10,028 nt of DNA, taken from positions 1-10,028 of the forward strand of contig JAGVBL010000281.1 of NCBI GenBank assembly GCA_020059785.1, in the 5' to 3' direction. Shown piece after piece: positions 1 to 6,360 of the stretch. The DNA is from Ignavibacteriales bacterium. Lineage in GTDB: Bacteria > Bacteroidota > Ignavibacteria > Ignavibacteriales > Melioribacteraceae. The notes under the pieces are model-generated. The model saw only the letters and a program-made list of their open reading frames with translations, was not told where the DNA came from and did no database searches. How positions within the stretch are numbered: position 1 is the first letter of the stretch; each line of letters opens with the position of its first letter. Position numbers and translations under genes: made by a program.

Positions 1-201
1 ATAATTCTGAGCGGTGGATGTTTCCAAAATCTCTTTTTGATGGAACGGATAATTGATTTATTGGAATCCGTTAATAAAAAGGTATACTGGCACCAGCGGG
101 TCCCTCCTAATGATGGAGGTATTTCCCTCGGGCAAATTGCGGCTGTAGTAAATTATATGGGTTATTTTGGAAAGAATAATTTCACGAGTGATGATAAATA
201 A
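1..201 (+). CDS. hypF: HypF carbamoyltransferase, C-terminal fragment (5' end outside window)
   Basis: Only the last 66 codons are visible, read in frame 1 from the window edge to a TAA. HypF turns carbamoyl phosphate into a carbamoyl adenylate and transfers the carbamoyl group to the C-terminal Cys of HypE, supplying the cyanide ligands of [NiFe] hydrogenases. The fragment carries the end of the Kae1/YrdC-linked carbamoyltransferase domain: a SGGCFQN motif (family consensus GGVFQN) at visible residues 3-9, and the highly conserved PPNDGGISLGQ block near residues 39-49, which is a reliable HypF signature. The gene ends 12 bases before hypC, with the hypC ribosome site directly after the stop, so the two are probably co-transcribed. 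The identification rests on these two motifs and on the hypCDE neighbours; the acylphosphatase, zinc-finger and YrdC domains lie outside the window. Confidence 0.93.
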   Translation: MILSGGCFQNLFLMERIIDLLESVNKKVYWHQRVPPNDGGISLGQIAAVVNYMGYFGKNNFTSDDK

Positions 202-213
202 AAGGAGAATTAA

Positions 214-465
214 ATGTGCCTGGCATTACCCGGAAAAGTAATTTCGATTGATGAAAGCAATCCGAATTTAAAAACAGCAAAGGTTAATTTTAACGGTGTT
301 GTTAAAGATGTAACGGTTCAATGGATTGATGACCTTAAAGTTGGTGATTACGTTATTGTTCATGTAGGTTTTGCATTAAATAAAATTGATGAGAAAGAAG
401 CGATTGAAACATTTCGAATAATAAACGAGATGGTAGATTTGACAAAAAGAGAGGGTGGGGAATAG
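214..465 (+). CDS. hypC: HypC hydrogenase assembly chaperone
   Basis: HypC is a small chaperone that works with HypD as the scaffold on which the Fe(CN)2CO group is built; it then escorts the iron group to the apo large subunit. The 83-residue length is typical. The start gives the hallmark MCLALPGKV N-terminus, in which Cys2 (exposed after Met removal) is the essential iron-binding residue; a His at position 50 in HVGFA is also typical. An AAGGAG ribosome site about 7 bases upstream of the ATG supports this start. The gene sits between hypF and hypD with gaps of 12 and 5 bases. The C-terminus is Glu/Lys-rich and short. Whether this copy serves only the group 4 enzyme suggested by the opposite strand, or other hydrogenases too, cannot be seen here. 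Confidence 0.96.
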   Translation: MCLALPGKVISIDESNPNLKTAKVNFNGVVKDVTVQWIDDLKVGDYVIVHVGFALNKIDEKEAIETFRIINEMVDLTKREGGE

Positions 466-470
466 TTGTT

Positions 471-1553
471 ATGAAATATGTTGATGAATATCGGGATGCT
501 GAATCAGTTAGACTTTTGAGTGAGAAGATTAATTCTATTATTACCCGTAATTGGAATGTAATGGAAATATGCGGAGGACAAACACATACAATTCTGAAAT
601 ATAGAATAGAAGAATTATTGCCACCTCAAATAACATTAATTCATGGTCCGGGCTGCCCGGTATGTGTTACACCAATTGAAATGATCGACAAAGCAATTTT
701 GCTGGCATTAAGACCGGATATTATTCTTGTCTCTTATGGAGATATGCTAAGGGTACCGGGTTCAAATTCAGATTTACTGGAAGCAAAATCAAAAGGTGGG
801 AATGTAAAAATGATTTATTCTCCTCTTGATGCAATTAAAATTGCTGAACAGAATCCTGATAAGAAAATAGTTTTCTTTGCCGTTGGATTTGAAACTACCG
901 CGCCAGCAAATGCTTTTACAATTTTTGAAGCTGAACGTCGTGGATTAAAAAATTATTTTATGTTGTGTTCACATGTTTTAGTTCCACCGGCTATTGAAAT
1001 CTTACTTAAATCAGAAAAGAATTCTATTAATGGAATCTTAACTGCCGGTCATGTTTGTACTGTTATGGGTTACGAAGAATATATCCCTTTAGCAGAAAAA
1101 TACAAAACACCAATGGTTGTTACAGGATTTGAACCGGTTGATATTCTATCGGGATTGTTAATGGTTATTTACCAATTAGAGAACGGTAATTGTTTTGTTG
1201 AAAATCAATATGGCAGAGCTGTAAGAAAGGAAGGAAATATTCACTCAAAGAAAATAATATCGGATGTTTTTGAGATAACGGACCGGAAATGGAGGGGAAT
1301 CGGTCTTATTCCACAAAGTGGATTAAAAATTAAGTCGAAATATTCACACTATGATGCAGAAATAGTTTTTAATATTGACACAACGGGATTTGATGAATCA
1401 GATATTTGTATTGCGGGAGAAATTTTGCAAGGATTAAAAAAACCCGGGGATTGTCCGGCATTCAGAAAAGAATGTACTCCGGAAATTCCTCTTGGAGCAC
1501 CTATGGTTTCTGCTGAAGGTGCATGTTCTGCTTATTATCGTTATACTAAATGA
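471..1553 (+). CDS. hypD: HypD, [4Fe-4S] scaffold for Fe(CN)2CO assembly
   Basis: HypD is the iron-sulfur protein that, bound to HypC, receives cyanide from HypE and assembles the Fe(CN)2CO unit of [NiFe] hydrogenases in the cytoplasm. The protein has 360 residues, usual for the family. CGGQTH lies at residues 34-39 (Cys34 corresponds to the active-site Cys41 of E. coli HypD) and GPGCPVC at 59-65 (Cys62 and Cys65 form the thiol pair). FAVGFETTAP at 136-145 and GHVCTVMGYEEY at 193-204 are further family blocks. The C-terminal cluster domain supplies Cys313, Cys328, Cys335 and Cys352 as probable [4Fe-4S] ligands. A purine-rich GAGGGTGGGGA ribosome site lies at the hypC 3' end, 5 bases separate the two genes, and hypE follows 13 bases downstream. 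No damage or unusual residue was seen. Confidence 0.97.
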   Translation: MKYVDEYRDAESVRLLSEKINSIITRNWNVMEICGGQTHTILKYRIEELLPPQITLIHGPGCPVCVTPIEMIDKAILLALRPDIILVSYGDMLRVPGSNSDLLEAKSKGGNVKMIYSPLDAIKIAEQNPDKKIVFFAVGFETTAPANAFTIFEAERRGLKNYFMLCSHVLVPPAIEILLKSEKNSINGILTAGHVCTVMGYEEYIPLAEKYKTPMVVTGFEPVDILSGLLMVIYQLENGNCFVENQYGRAVRKEGNIHSKKIISDVFEITDRKWRGIGLIPQSGLKIKSKYSHYDAEIVFNIDTTGFDESDICIAGEILQGLKKPGDCPAFRKECTPEIPLGAPMVSAEGACSAYYRYTK

Positions 1554-1566
1554 AGTTGAGATCAAT

Positions 1567-2625
1567 ATGAATGCAAATGAAAATTACCAAGGTGCAGTAT
1601 GCCCTATTCCCAAAATAGAGTATGATAAAATATTAATGGCACATGGCGGGGGCGGCACACTTACTCATCAATTAATCAAAAAGATTTTCATTTCACAATT
1701 CGGTAACGAAGTACTCAATGTACTTCACGATAGTGCCATTCTTAAAGTGGAGAGTAAAAGATTGGCATTTACAACTGATTCCTATGTGGTAAATCCGGTT
1801 TTCTTTCCGGGCGGGAATATTGGAGAGCTTGCGGTATATGGTACAATAAACGATCTTGTAATGGCCGGTGCAGAACCCTTATTTCTTTCGGTGAGTTTTA
1901 TTTTGGAAGAAGGTTTTTTAATTGAAGATCTATGGCAAATTGTTGTTTCAATGAAAAATGCTTCACAAAAAGGGAATGTTAAGATTGTTACAGGTGATAC
2001 GAAAGTTGTTGACAATGGAAAAGCTGATAAAATTTTTATAAATACTTCAGGCATCGGAATAATTCCTGAAGGTGTTGATATTGGCCCGCAAAATGCTAAA
2101 CCGGGCGATTTGATTATTCTAAACGGCAGAATAGCGGAACATGGAATTGCAATTTTGTCTGCACGAGAAGGTATAGAATTTGAATCTGAAATTATAAGCG
2201 ACCTTGCGCCACTAAATTCTTTGGTGTCACTAATGCTCAATGAATCAAAAAATATTCATGTGTTGAGGGATCCTACACGAGGCGGATTGGCGAGTACACT
2301 TAATGAAATTGCAGCTCAATCAAATATAGGTATTAGGATTTATGAAGATAAAATTCCTATTGCCGGTAATGTAAAAGCAGCATGTGAAATATTCGGTCTC
2401 GATCCGCTTTATATTGCAAACGAAGGGAAGCTGGTCGCATTTATTGATCCGGCTGATGCTGAAAAAGTATTAAATCAAATGCACGCGCATGAGTTAGGAA
2501 TGGAAGCATCCATTATTGGCGAAGTAACAAAAAATAATCCTAAAACGGTTGTAATGAAAACTGCTATCGGCACAAATAGAATTATTGACATGATTTCAGG
2601 AGAGCAATTACCCCGCATATGTTAA
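1567..2625 (+). CDS. hypE: HypE, carbamoyl dehydratase for cyanide ligand synthesis
   Basis: HypE accepts a carbamoyl group from HypF on its C-terminal Cys, dehydrates it with ATP to a thiocyanate and hands cyanide to the HypC-HypD complex. The 352-residue reading ends in the diagnostic PRIC, so Cys352 is the modified residue. The N-terminal PurM-like part shows HGGGGTLTHQLI at residues 26-37, TTDSYVVNPVFFPGG at 69-83 and NDLVMAGAEP at 95-104. VTGDTKVV at 141-148 and LRDPTRGGLASTLNEIA at 233-249 complete the ATP-binding dimer signatures. I chose the ATG at 1567 because it lies 13 bases after the hypD stop. An in-frame ATG at 1492 would add 25 residues that overlap hypD and do not resemble HypE. 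The ribosome site is weak (a GAG about 6 bases upstream), so coupling to hypD is likely. Last visible gene of the plus-strand set. Confidence 0.95.
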   Translation: MNANENYQGAVCPIPKIEYDKILMAHGGGGTLTHQLIKKIFISQFGNEVLNVLHDSAILKVESKRLAFTTDSYVVNPVFFPGGNIGELAVYGTINDLVMAGAEPLFLSVSFILEEGFLIEDLWQIVVSMKNASQKGNVKIVTGDTKVVDNGKADKIFINTSGIGIIPEGVDIGPQNAKPGDLIILNGRIAEHGIAILSAREGIEFESEIISDLAPLNSLVSLMLNESKNIHVLRDPTRGGLASTLNEIAAQSNIGIRIYEDKIPIAGNVKAACEIFGLDPLYIANEGKLVAFIDPADAEKVLNQMHAHELGMEASIIGEVTKNNPKTVVMKTAIGTNRIIDMISGEQLPRIC

Positions 2626-2652
2626 GGTTGTTATACGTGCTTAATAGAGAAT
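2626..2652. other. Convergent 27-base spacer between hypE and the kinase gene
   Basis: Only 27 bases separate the hypE stop from the stop of the opposing histidine kinase gene. No GC-rich hairpin followed by a T-run is visible in either direction. The sole symmetry is a weak, interrupted GCATA/TATACGTGC pairing that starts in the hypE 3' end. Transcripts of the two operons therefore probably either end by a factor-dependent route or run into each other and overlap antisense at their 3' ends. Confidence 0.5.
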
Positions 2653-4062
2653 CTATTCAAACAAGAAAAAAATTGAATCGGTTTCTTCTTCGGTTTCTTC
2701 AACCTCTTCTCTTATCAATGGGATTACTACTGTAAAGGTACTTCCTTTACCGGGAGCGCTCTCGACCTTAACTGTTCCGCCATTTATCTTAACAATTTCT
2801 TTTACAAGATTTAATCCGAGACCGGTTCCTATTTGCTCCATCTCTTTTGCTTTTTTCCCTCTATAAAACTCATTAAATATTTTATCGAGTTCATTTTGTT
2901 CAATGCCTATACCGTTATCCTTAACCGAAAAACCGAAACTATATTTTTTAATGAAAGGCTCTATTACTACTTCGCCTCCCGGATTTGTGTATCGTATTGC
3001 ATTTGAAATCAGGTTGCTTAATACAATTTCGAGACCGGTTTTATCAAACTCAATAAAATGTTTGTTATGAAGGCGAATTAGTTTATAAGTAATACTTTTG
3101 TTTACAGCATTTATCTGATGATTATTTGATATTGACTCAACCCAGGCAGAATACTCTACGGTTTCTAATTGAGGTTTCTCAAGTCCCAGATTGATTTGAG
3201 TAATCGAAATAATTTCTTTAACCATATTCAAAACCTGATCGGATCGTTTTTCTGTTCTTCTTAGCAATTCAACTATTTCCGGTTTAAGCTGGTCCGAATA
3301 TAAACTTTTAATTACATCTAACTGACTTTTAATTGCGATCATCGGGGATTTCAATTCATGCGCAGCAAACCTGAACGCTTTATTTTTTTCTTCTATCGAT
3401 TTTTCCAGCATTTTATTTTTTTCATCAATAATTCTTTTGAGAGAACGATAGCCGATCATAAAATTGTTTATTATATAAATGCCCGAAAATGTAATTGCAT
3501 AAAATGCAGTTAATGCCGTTATTAAAAATGCAGTGGAAGGTGGATTATCATATATGTTATAAATATTGGAAATACCAAGATGTTCTAAAACCGACGAGAT
3601 AGTTAGCAGCACAGATGCTATTGCAGCATTAACATATGGTAAAAGTATACCCGGAAAAAGAATTCCCGATAGAATTACCTGCACAAGGTAAATAAAGTAA
3701 AAAGGATTTGCTATTCCTCCGCAATAATGAATGAGGACCGAAATAATTAGAAGGTCTATTACTATCTGAATCTCTGCAAATGCTAATTCAAAAATTTCAT
3801 TTTTTTTGGGAAGATGATTATAAAGAAAGAAATAAACAAGATTAATTATGGAAATGATCGATACTACCAATAAAATTTCGTTATATCCGAGGGTATAACC
3901 CATCATATCTCTACCAATCGGAACTGATACTAAAATTCCAAAAACTGCAAGCCAGCGGAGATTTACATACCAACCCATTCGTATCCGAAGCGAGTCCACC
4001 GTATGAAATGGTAATACAATGCTTGCTTTTAGATTATTGACTGATAGGTTTGGTTCGGCCAT
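2653..4062 (-). CDS. Membrane sensor histidine kinase with RegB-like GGxxNPF quinone motif
   Basis: A two-component sensor kinase of 469 residues. The N-terminal third (about residues 33-203) has roughly six hydrophobic segments. Between the third and fourth (residues 115-121) is GGIANPF, an exact match to the GGxxNPF motif that in RegB/PrrB kinases takes part in sensing the ubiquinone pool; LRWLAV near 35-40 also recalls RegB. A linker leads to a HisKA domain with AHELKSP at 234-240 (phospho-acceptor His235), then an HATPase domain with N-box LSNLISNAIRYTN (348-360), G1 KDNGIGIEQNE (381-391), an F-box near 395-400 and G2 GTGLGLNLVKEI (412-423). The tail is Glu-rich (451-462). Cys114 is the only cysteine, so the cytoplasmic redox Cys of RegB (Cys265) has no counterpart. 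The gene starts 5 bases after the protease stop without a clear ribosome site. No response regulator is visible. Kinase identity is certain; redox sensing is inference. Confidence 0.9.
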   Translation of the reverse strand: MAEPNLSVNNLKASIVLPFHTVDSLRIRMGWYVNLRWLAVFGILVSVPIGRDMMGYTLGYNEILLVVSIISIINLVYFFLYNHLPKKNEIFELAFAEIQIVIDLLIISVLIHYCGGIANPFYFIYLVQVILSGILFPGILLPYVNAAIASVLLTISSVLEHLGISNIYNIYDNPPSTAFLITALTAFYAITFSGIYIINNFMIGYRSLKRIIDEKNKMLEKSIEEKNKAFRFAAHELKSPMIAIKSQLDVIKSLYSDQLKPEIVELLRRTEKRSDQVLNMVKEIISITQINLGLEKPQLETVEYSAWVESISNNHQINAVNKSITYKLIRLHNKHFIEFDKTGLEIVLSNLISNAIRYTNPGGEVVIEPFIKKYSFGFSVKDNGIGIEQNELDKIFNEFYRGKKAKEMEQIGTGLGLNLVKEIVKINGGTVKVESAPGKGSTFTVVIPLIREEVEETEEETDSIFFLFE

Positions 4063-4067
4063 ACTAA

Positions 4068-4538
4068 CTAAATATAATTGTTGAAAAAATTCAGTATACG
4101 GCAGTTAATCTCTTTAGATATACTTTCGGCATAAACCGGCGGTTCAATGTCGATAGCAAAATATTTTATCTGTTTGTTGCTATTTGCTTTTATGAACTCA
4201 TCTACTAATTTAATTGAAAATGAATGTGTGCTTATTGCAACCCGGTCAATTAAATCGGACGATAGCCAGTCAAAATTGTTTACTAATCCTTTAGAAGTAA
4301 TTGCATCAATGAAAACTATTAACTCAGCTTTTGTGTTTAAAAACCGGTCTAAAAAATTTTCGGGGTTGGTTCCTGCAAAAATAAATTCAGACTTATTAAA
4401 CGGTTCAGTTTCTCTTAGAATAGTTGCAAATAAAATTCCCGCATAATCATCCCCGCGTAACTCGTTTCCTAATGCAACAAATAAAATATTCTCGGGTAGA
4501 ATATCTGTAAGATCACTTTTAAAATGATTAAAATTCAT
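4068..4538 (-). CDS. HycI/HoxW-type [NiFe]-hydrogenase maturation protease (M52)
   Basis: This endopeptidase family removes a C-terminal extension from a hydrogenase large subunit once nickel is inserted, locking the active site. The 156 residues match the family size. The signature LGNELRGDD at residues 23-31 corresponds to GNxLxGDDG; Asp31, Asp78 (in IVFIDAI) and His105 (in STHSFSI) correspond to the three nickel-sensing ligands of HycI/HybD. AGTNPENF at 55-62 recalls the GTxPEN segment of the HycI branch rather than HyaD/HybD. The residue after the Asp pair is Tyr where Gly is common (DYAG instead of DGxG). The ATG overlaps the end of the upstream iron-sulfur gene by 11 bases and has no clear ribosome site, so translation is probably coupled. 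Its presence implies a large subunit with a cleavable tail, which is not in this window. Confidence 0.88.
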   Translation of the reverse strand: MNFNHFKSDLTDILPENILFVALGNELRGDDYAGILFATILRETEPFNKSEFIFAGTNPENFLDRFLNTKAELIVFIDAITSKGLVNNFDWLSSDLIDRVAISTHSFSIKLVDEFIKANSNKQIKYFAIDIEPPVYAESISKEINCRILNFFNNYI

Positions 4539-5130
4539 CGGTAACTGTAATTTTATGTTTGCAAACCGGACATACTTCTTTTAAATAATCTTCTCTTCTT
4601 ATTTTCGATTTTACTTTTGACTGTGCCGGTTCACTAAATTGTTTTTGAATTTCTAATAAAAAGTTGGGATGGGCATACGCTTTAGCCCCTAATTTTATTT
4701 TAATCCAGTGTAAATGGTCTTTGCATGCAATAATTCTGCCGCAGCACTCACAAATGGATAAATCCCTTTCAATCGATTCGAACATTTCAGGAGCTGTTAG
4801 TGAGAATGTAGCAAAGGAATGTTCGTTTGTGAGTTTAACACCTCCATTTGTAATACATTTTTCTTCACACTGTCCGCAATTTATACAAGAGCAGTAGTCA
4901 ATTCTTAATGTACGTTTAAAATTCTCTTTATTATCAATTATTTCTATTGCAGAAGCCGGACAAACCTGTGCACAAGTTCCGCAGCCAATACATAATTCTT
5001 TATTATATCTTGGCTTGCCCCTATAAGCAGAATCTGCAATGAAAGTTTCGGACGGAAATTTTGTTGTATATGGAGCTGAAAAAAATGAAGTCAGAGCTTC
5101 TTTTACTTCTCTTAATTTAGGCAAATACAT
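4528..5130 (-). CDS. HycF/MbhN-like two-[4Fe-4S] electron-transfer subunit
   Basis: An NuoI/HycF-type subunit that carries electrons between a ferredoxin-like partner and the small subunit of a group 4 (energy-converting) [NiFe] hydrogenase on the inner membrane face. The first cluster motif is CIGCGTCAQVCP at residues 47-58. The second is CINCGQCEEKC at 82-92, lacking the usual Pro after the last Cys and preceded by an extra Cys80. The N-terminal YRGKPRYN (36-43) resembles the FRGKPEQN of E. coli HycF. After the ferredoxin domain come CECC (127-130) and CPVC (187-190), a probable extra four-Cys metal site like the CNCRVC...CPEC of HycF, which argues against simple bacterial ferredoxins and complex I NuoI. 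An AGGAG ribosome site lies 8 bases upstream. It follows mrpG by 34 bases and overlaps the protease. Subclass (HycF, EchF or MbhN) is not settled, so no symbol is given. Confidence 0.85.
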   Translation of the reverse strand: MYLPKLREVKEALTSFFSAPYTTKFPSETFIADSAYRGKPRYNKELCIGCGTCAQVCPASAIEIIDNKENFKRTLRIDYCSCINCGQCEEKCITNGGVKLTNEHSFATFSLTAPEMFESIERDLSICECCGRIIACKDHLHWIKIKLGAKAYAHPNFLLEIQKQFSEPAQSKVKSKIRREDYLKEVCPVCKHKITVTDEF

Positions 5131-5135
5131 TTTAT

Positions 5136-5154
5136 ATTCTCCTAAAAGGAAAAT
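5136..5154 (-). promoter_or_regulatory. Small hairpin enclosing the ribosome site of the HycF-like gene
   Basis: On the transcribed strand, ATTTTCC and GGAGAAT flank a five-base loop and can form a 7-bp stem with one G-U pair. The right arm contains most of the AGGAG ribosome site that lies 8 bases before the ATG at 5130. The stem is AU-rich and weak, so a real effect on translation is only a possibility. Confidence 0.25.
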
Positions 5155-5164
5155 TCTATAATTT

Positions 5165-5515
5165 TTAATTTGTTGATGATTCTTTCAGTTCTTTATCCTC
5201 GGCGTAAATATCTACAATCGATTCACGTGTTAGTTTTATACCGGCTCTATGAGCTGCCCTTGATATTGCATGAGCTCCAACAGGTGAGGTTAAGAAAATG
5301 AAAATAATTCCGATGATGCATTTGATGCCGAATGCATTAAATCCTTGAATTATCAATACTCCTAATAAAATACCGGCTGTGCCAAATGTAACACACTTTG
5401 TTGCTGCTTGAAGACGATTATAGACGTCTGGCAACCGGACAAGTCCTAATACACCAAAAAAATCGAAAGCAATTCCTGCGCAAATTAAAACAGTTCCTAT
5501 AATTTCGTTAATCAT
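5165..5515 (-). CDS. mrpG: MrpG/MnhG-family antiporter subunit
   Basis: A small membrane subunit of Mrp-type cation/proton antiporters and of the matching module in Mbh-type hydrogenases, where it helps form the ion path with MrpE and MrpF. The 116 residues show about three membrane segments (roughly 5-25, 42-58, 62-80). The two family signatures are RLPDVYNRLQAATK at 27-40 and TSPVGAHAISRAAHRAG at 76-92. The C-terminal tail is hydrophilic and charged. The start is supported by an AGGGAGG ribosome site about 7 bases upstream and overlaps the mrpF end by 8 bases. It is the last gene of the Mrp block; a 34-base gap precedes the HycF-like gene. Confidence 0.93.
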   Translation of the reverse strand: MINEIIGTVLICAGIAFDFFGVLGLVRLPDVYNRLQAATKCVTFGTAGILLGVLIIQGFNAFGIKCIIGIIFIFLTSPVGAHAISRAAHRAGIKLTRESIVDIYAEDKELKESSTN

Positions 5516-5846
5516 CTAACGACCTCCCTTCAAGAATTTTTGCGAATGAAAGTGTTGCAATAAAACTTAGAAGTGCCCAGATAAGTCCTATATCCATAAA
5601 GAAGGACTCGTTATAGAATAGCCCTAATAATGCAAGAATTCCTATTGTAAGAACACCAAGTATATCAACTGCAACAAGCCGATCGGCAGCAGTGCGTCCA
5701 ATTATCACACGAATCAGCACAAATAAAATACTGAACAAAAGAACATTAATTAATTTTATTAGAGTATTTGATTCTATAATAAAAAAGTTGAAATACATGA
5801 ACAGAGCAACAATAATTAAACCGGTAACCCATCTTATAATTTTCAT
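5508..5846 (-). CDS. mrpF: MrpF/MnhF-family antiporter subunit with extra N-terminal membrane segment
   Basis: MrpF is a small hydrophobic subunit of Mrp antiporters; its conserved Asp is thought to lie on the ion path. The motif GRTAADRLVAVD at residues 50-61 (Asp55 and Asp61) matches the family consensus GPTAADRVVALD. At 112 residues it is longer than the usual 85-95, because about 25 residues forming an additional hydrophobic stretch (roughly 5-24) precede the helix that normally opens the protein. Segments near 30-49, 58-77 and 83-103 are the standard three. The long form is credible because a strong AAGGAGGT site lies 6 bases before its ATG. It overlaps the mrpE stop by 4 bases and mrpG by 8. 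The Pro usually found in GPTAADR is Arg here. Confidence 0.92.
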   Translation of the reverse strand: MKIIRWVTGLIIVALFMYFNFFIIESNTLIKLINVLLFSILFVLIRVIIGRTAADRLVAVDILGVLTIGILALLGLFYNESFFMDIGLIWALLSFIATLSFAKILEGRSLDD

Positions 5847-6358
5847 TCGAACACCTCCTTTAAAAGCTTCTCGAATTTTGCAGATATAGTTGCCGTATTT
5901 TCATCGATGTTATGATAATCTTTGGTAACAATATCAATCCAGTGTATATATATTTCATTCTTATCAGGGTTAATATCTACTGTCATTGTGCCCGGTGTAA
6001 GTGTTATTGAATTACATAGAACGGTCCTGGCAGAATCTTTAGTCAATTTGGTTTTTACTTTTACAATTCCCGGTTTAATAGGGAGATTAGGATGAAGAAC
6101 AATATAAGCAACGTGAAAGTTAGCTTTAATCATTTCCCAAATAAATCTGAATAGATATTTTGCAAAAGCCAATGATCTTAAGAACAAATGTTTTGTTTTT
6201 TCAGTTGTTATTAAGAATTGCCCGGCAATTAAGCTGACCAATAGAGAGAGTAATAATCCAACAAATACTTCTTGCCAGTTTTTCATACTTGTAAGTGCAA
6301 ACCATACTAAAGCAGAAAGAAGAAAAACAATTAACCGGCTGCGAGTTTTAATTTTCAT
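5843..6358 (-). CDS. mrpE: MrpE/MnhE-family antiporter subunit
   Basis: MrpE is an accessory subunit needed for assembly of Mrp-type antiporters; in structures it packs with MrpF and MrpG. The 171-residue protein has two N-terminal membrane segments (about 9-24 and 30-50), a further amphipathic or membrane stretch near 60-85, and a soluble C-terminal domain. The diagnostic NSITLTPGTMTVDI lies at 116-129, followed by a short IYIHWIDI strand at 136-143. The start lies 2 bases after the mrpD stop, with a GGGGAA ribosome site inside the mrpD end, and the stop overlaps mrpF by 4 bases. Nothing is unusual in length or motif. Confidence 0.93.
   Translation of the reverse strand: MKIKTRSRLIVFLLSALVWFALTSMKNWQEVFVGLLLSLLVSLIAGQFLITTEKTKHLFLRSLAFAKYLFRFIWEMIKANFHVAYIVLHPNLPIKPGIVKVKTKLTKDSARTVLCNSITLTPGTMTVDINPDKNEIYIHWIDIVTKDYHNIDENTATISAKFEKLLKEVFE
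5853..5860 (-). promoter_or_regulatory. Strong ribosome binding site for mrpF
   Basis: AAGGAGGT on the minus strand lies 6 bases before the mrpF ATG and inside the end of mrpE. It fixes the start of the unusually long MrpF and shows strong Shine-Dalgarno use, which is less common in typical Bacteroidia. Confidence 0.7.
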
Positions 6359-6360
6359 TT

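Noticed and set aside
1492..1566. Longer hypE reading starting at 1492
   Set aside because: The extra 25 residues overlap the hypD end in another frame, look like a chance hydrophobic translation and have no HypE similarity; the ATG at 1567 fits the operon spacing.
1782..2240. 152-codon open frame on the minus strand inside hypE
   Set aside because: It is the antisense of a clearly conserved HypE region, has no ribosome site and no recognisable domain.
2653..2730. Repeated GGTTTCTTC units at the 3' end of the kinase gene as a possible regulatory repeat
   Set aside because: They encode the Glu-rich C-terminal tail of the kinase; low-complexity coding explains them.
4147..4446. 99-codon open frame on the plus strand opposite the protease gene
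   Set aside because: Antisense of the conserved M52 protease; no family motif and no ribosome site.
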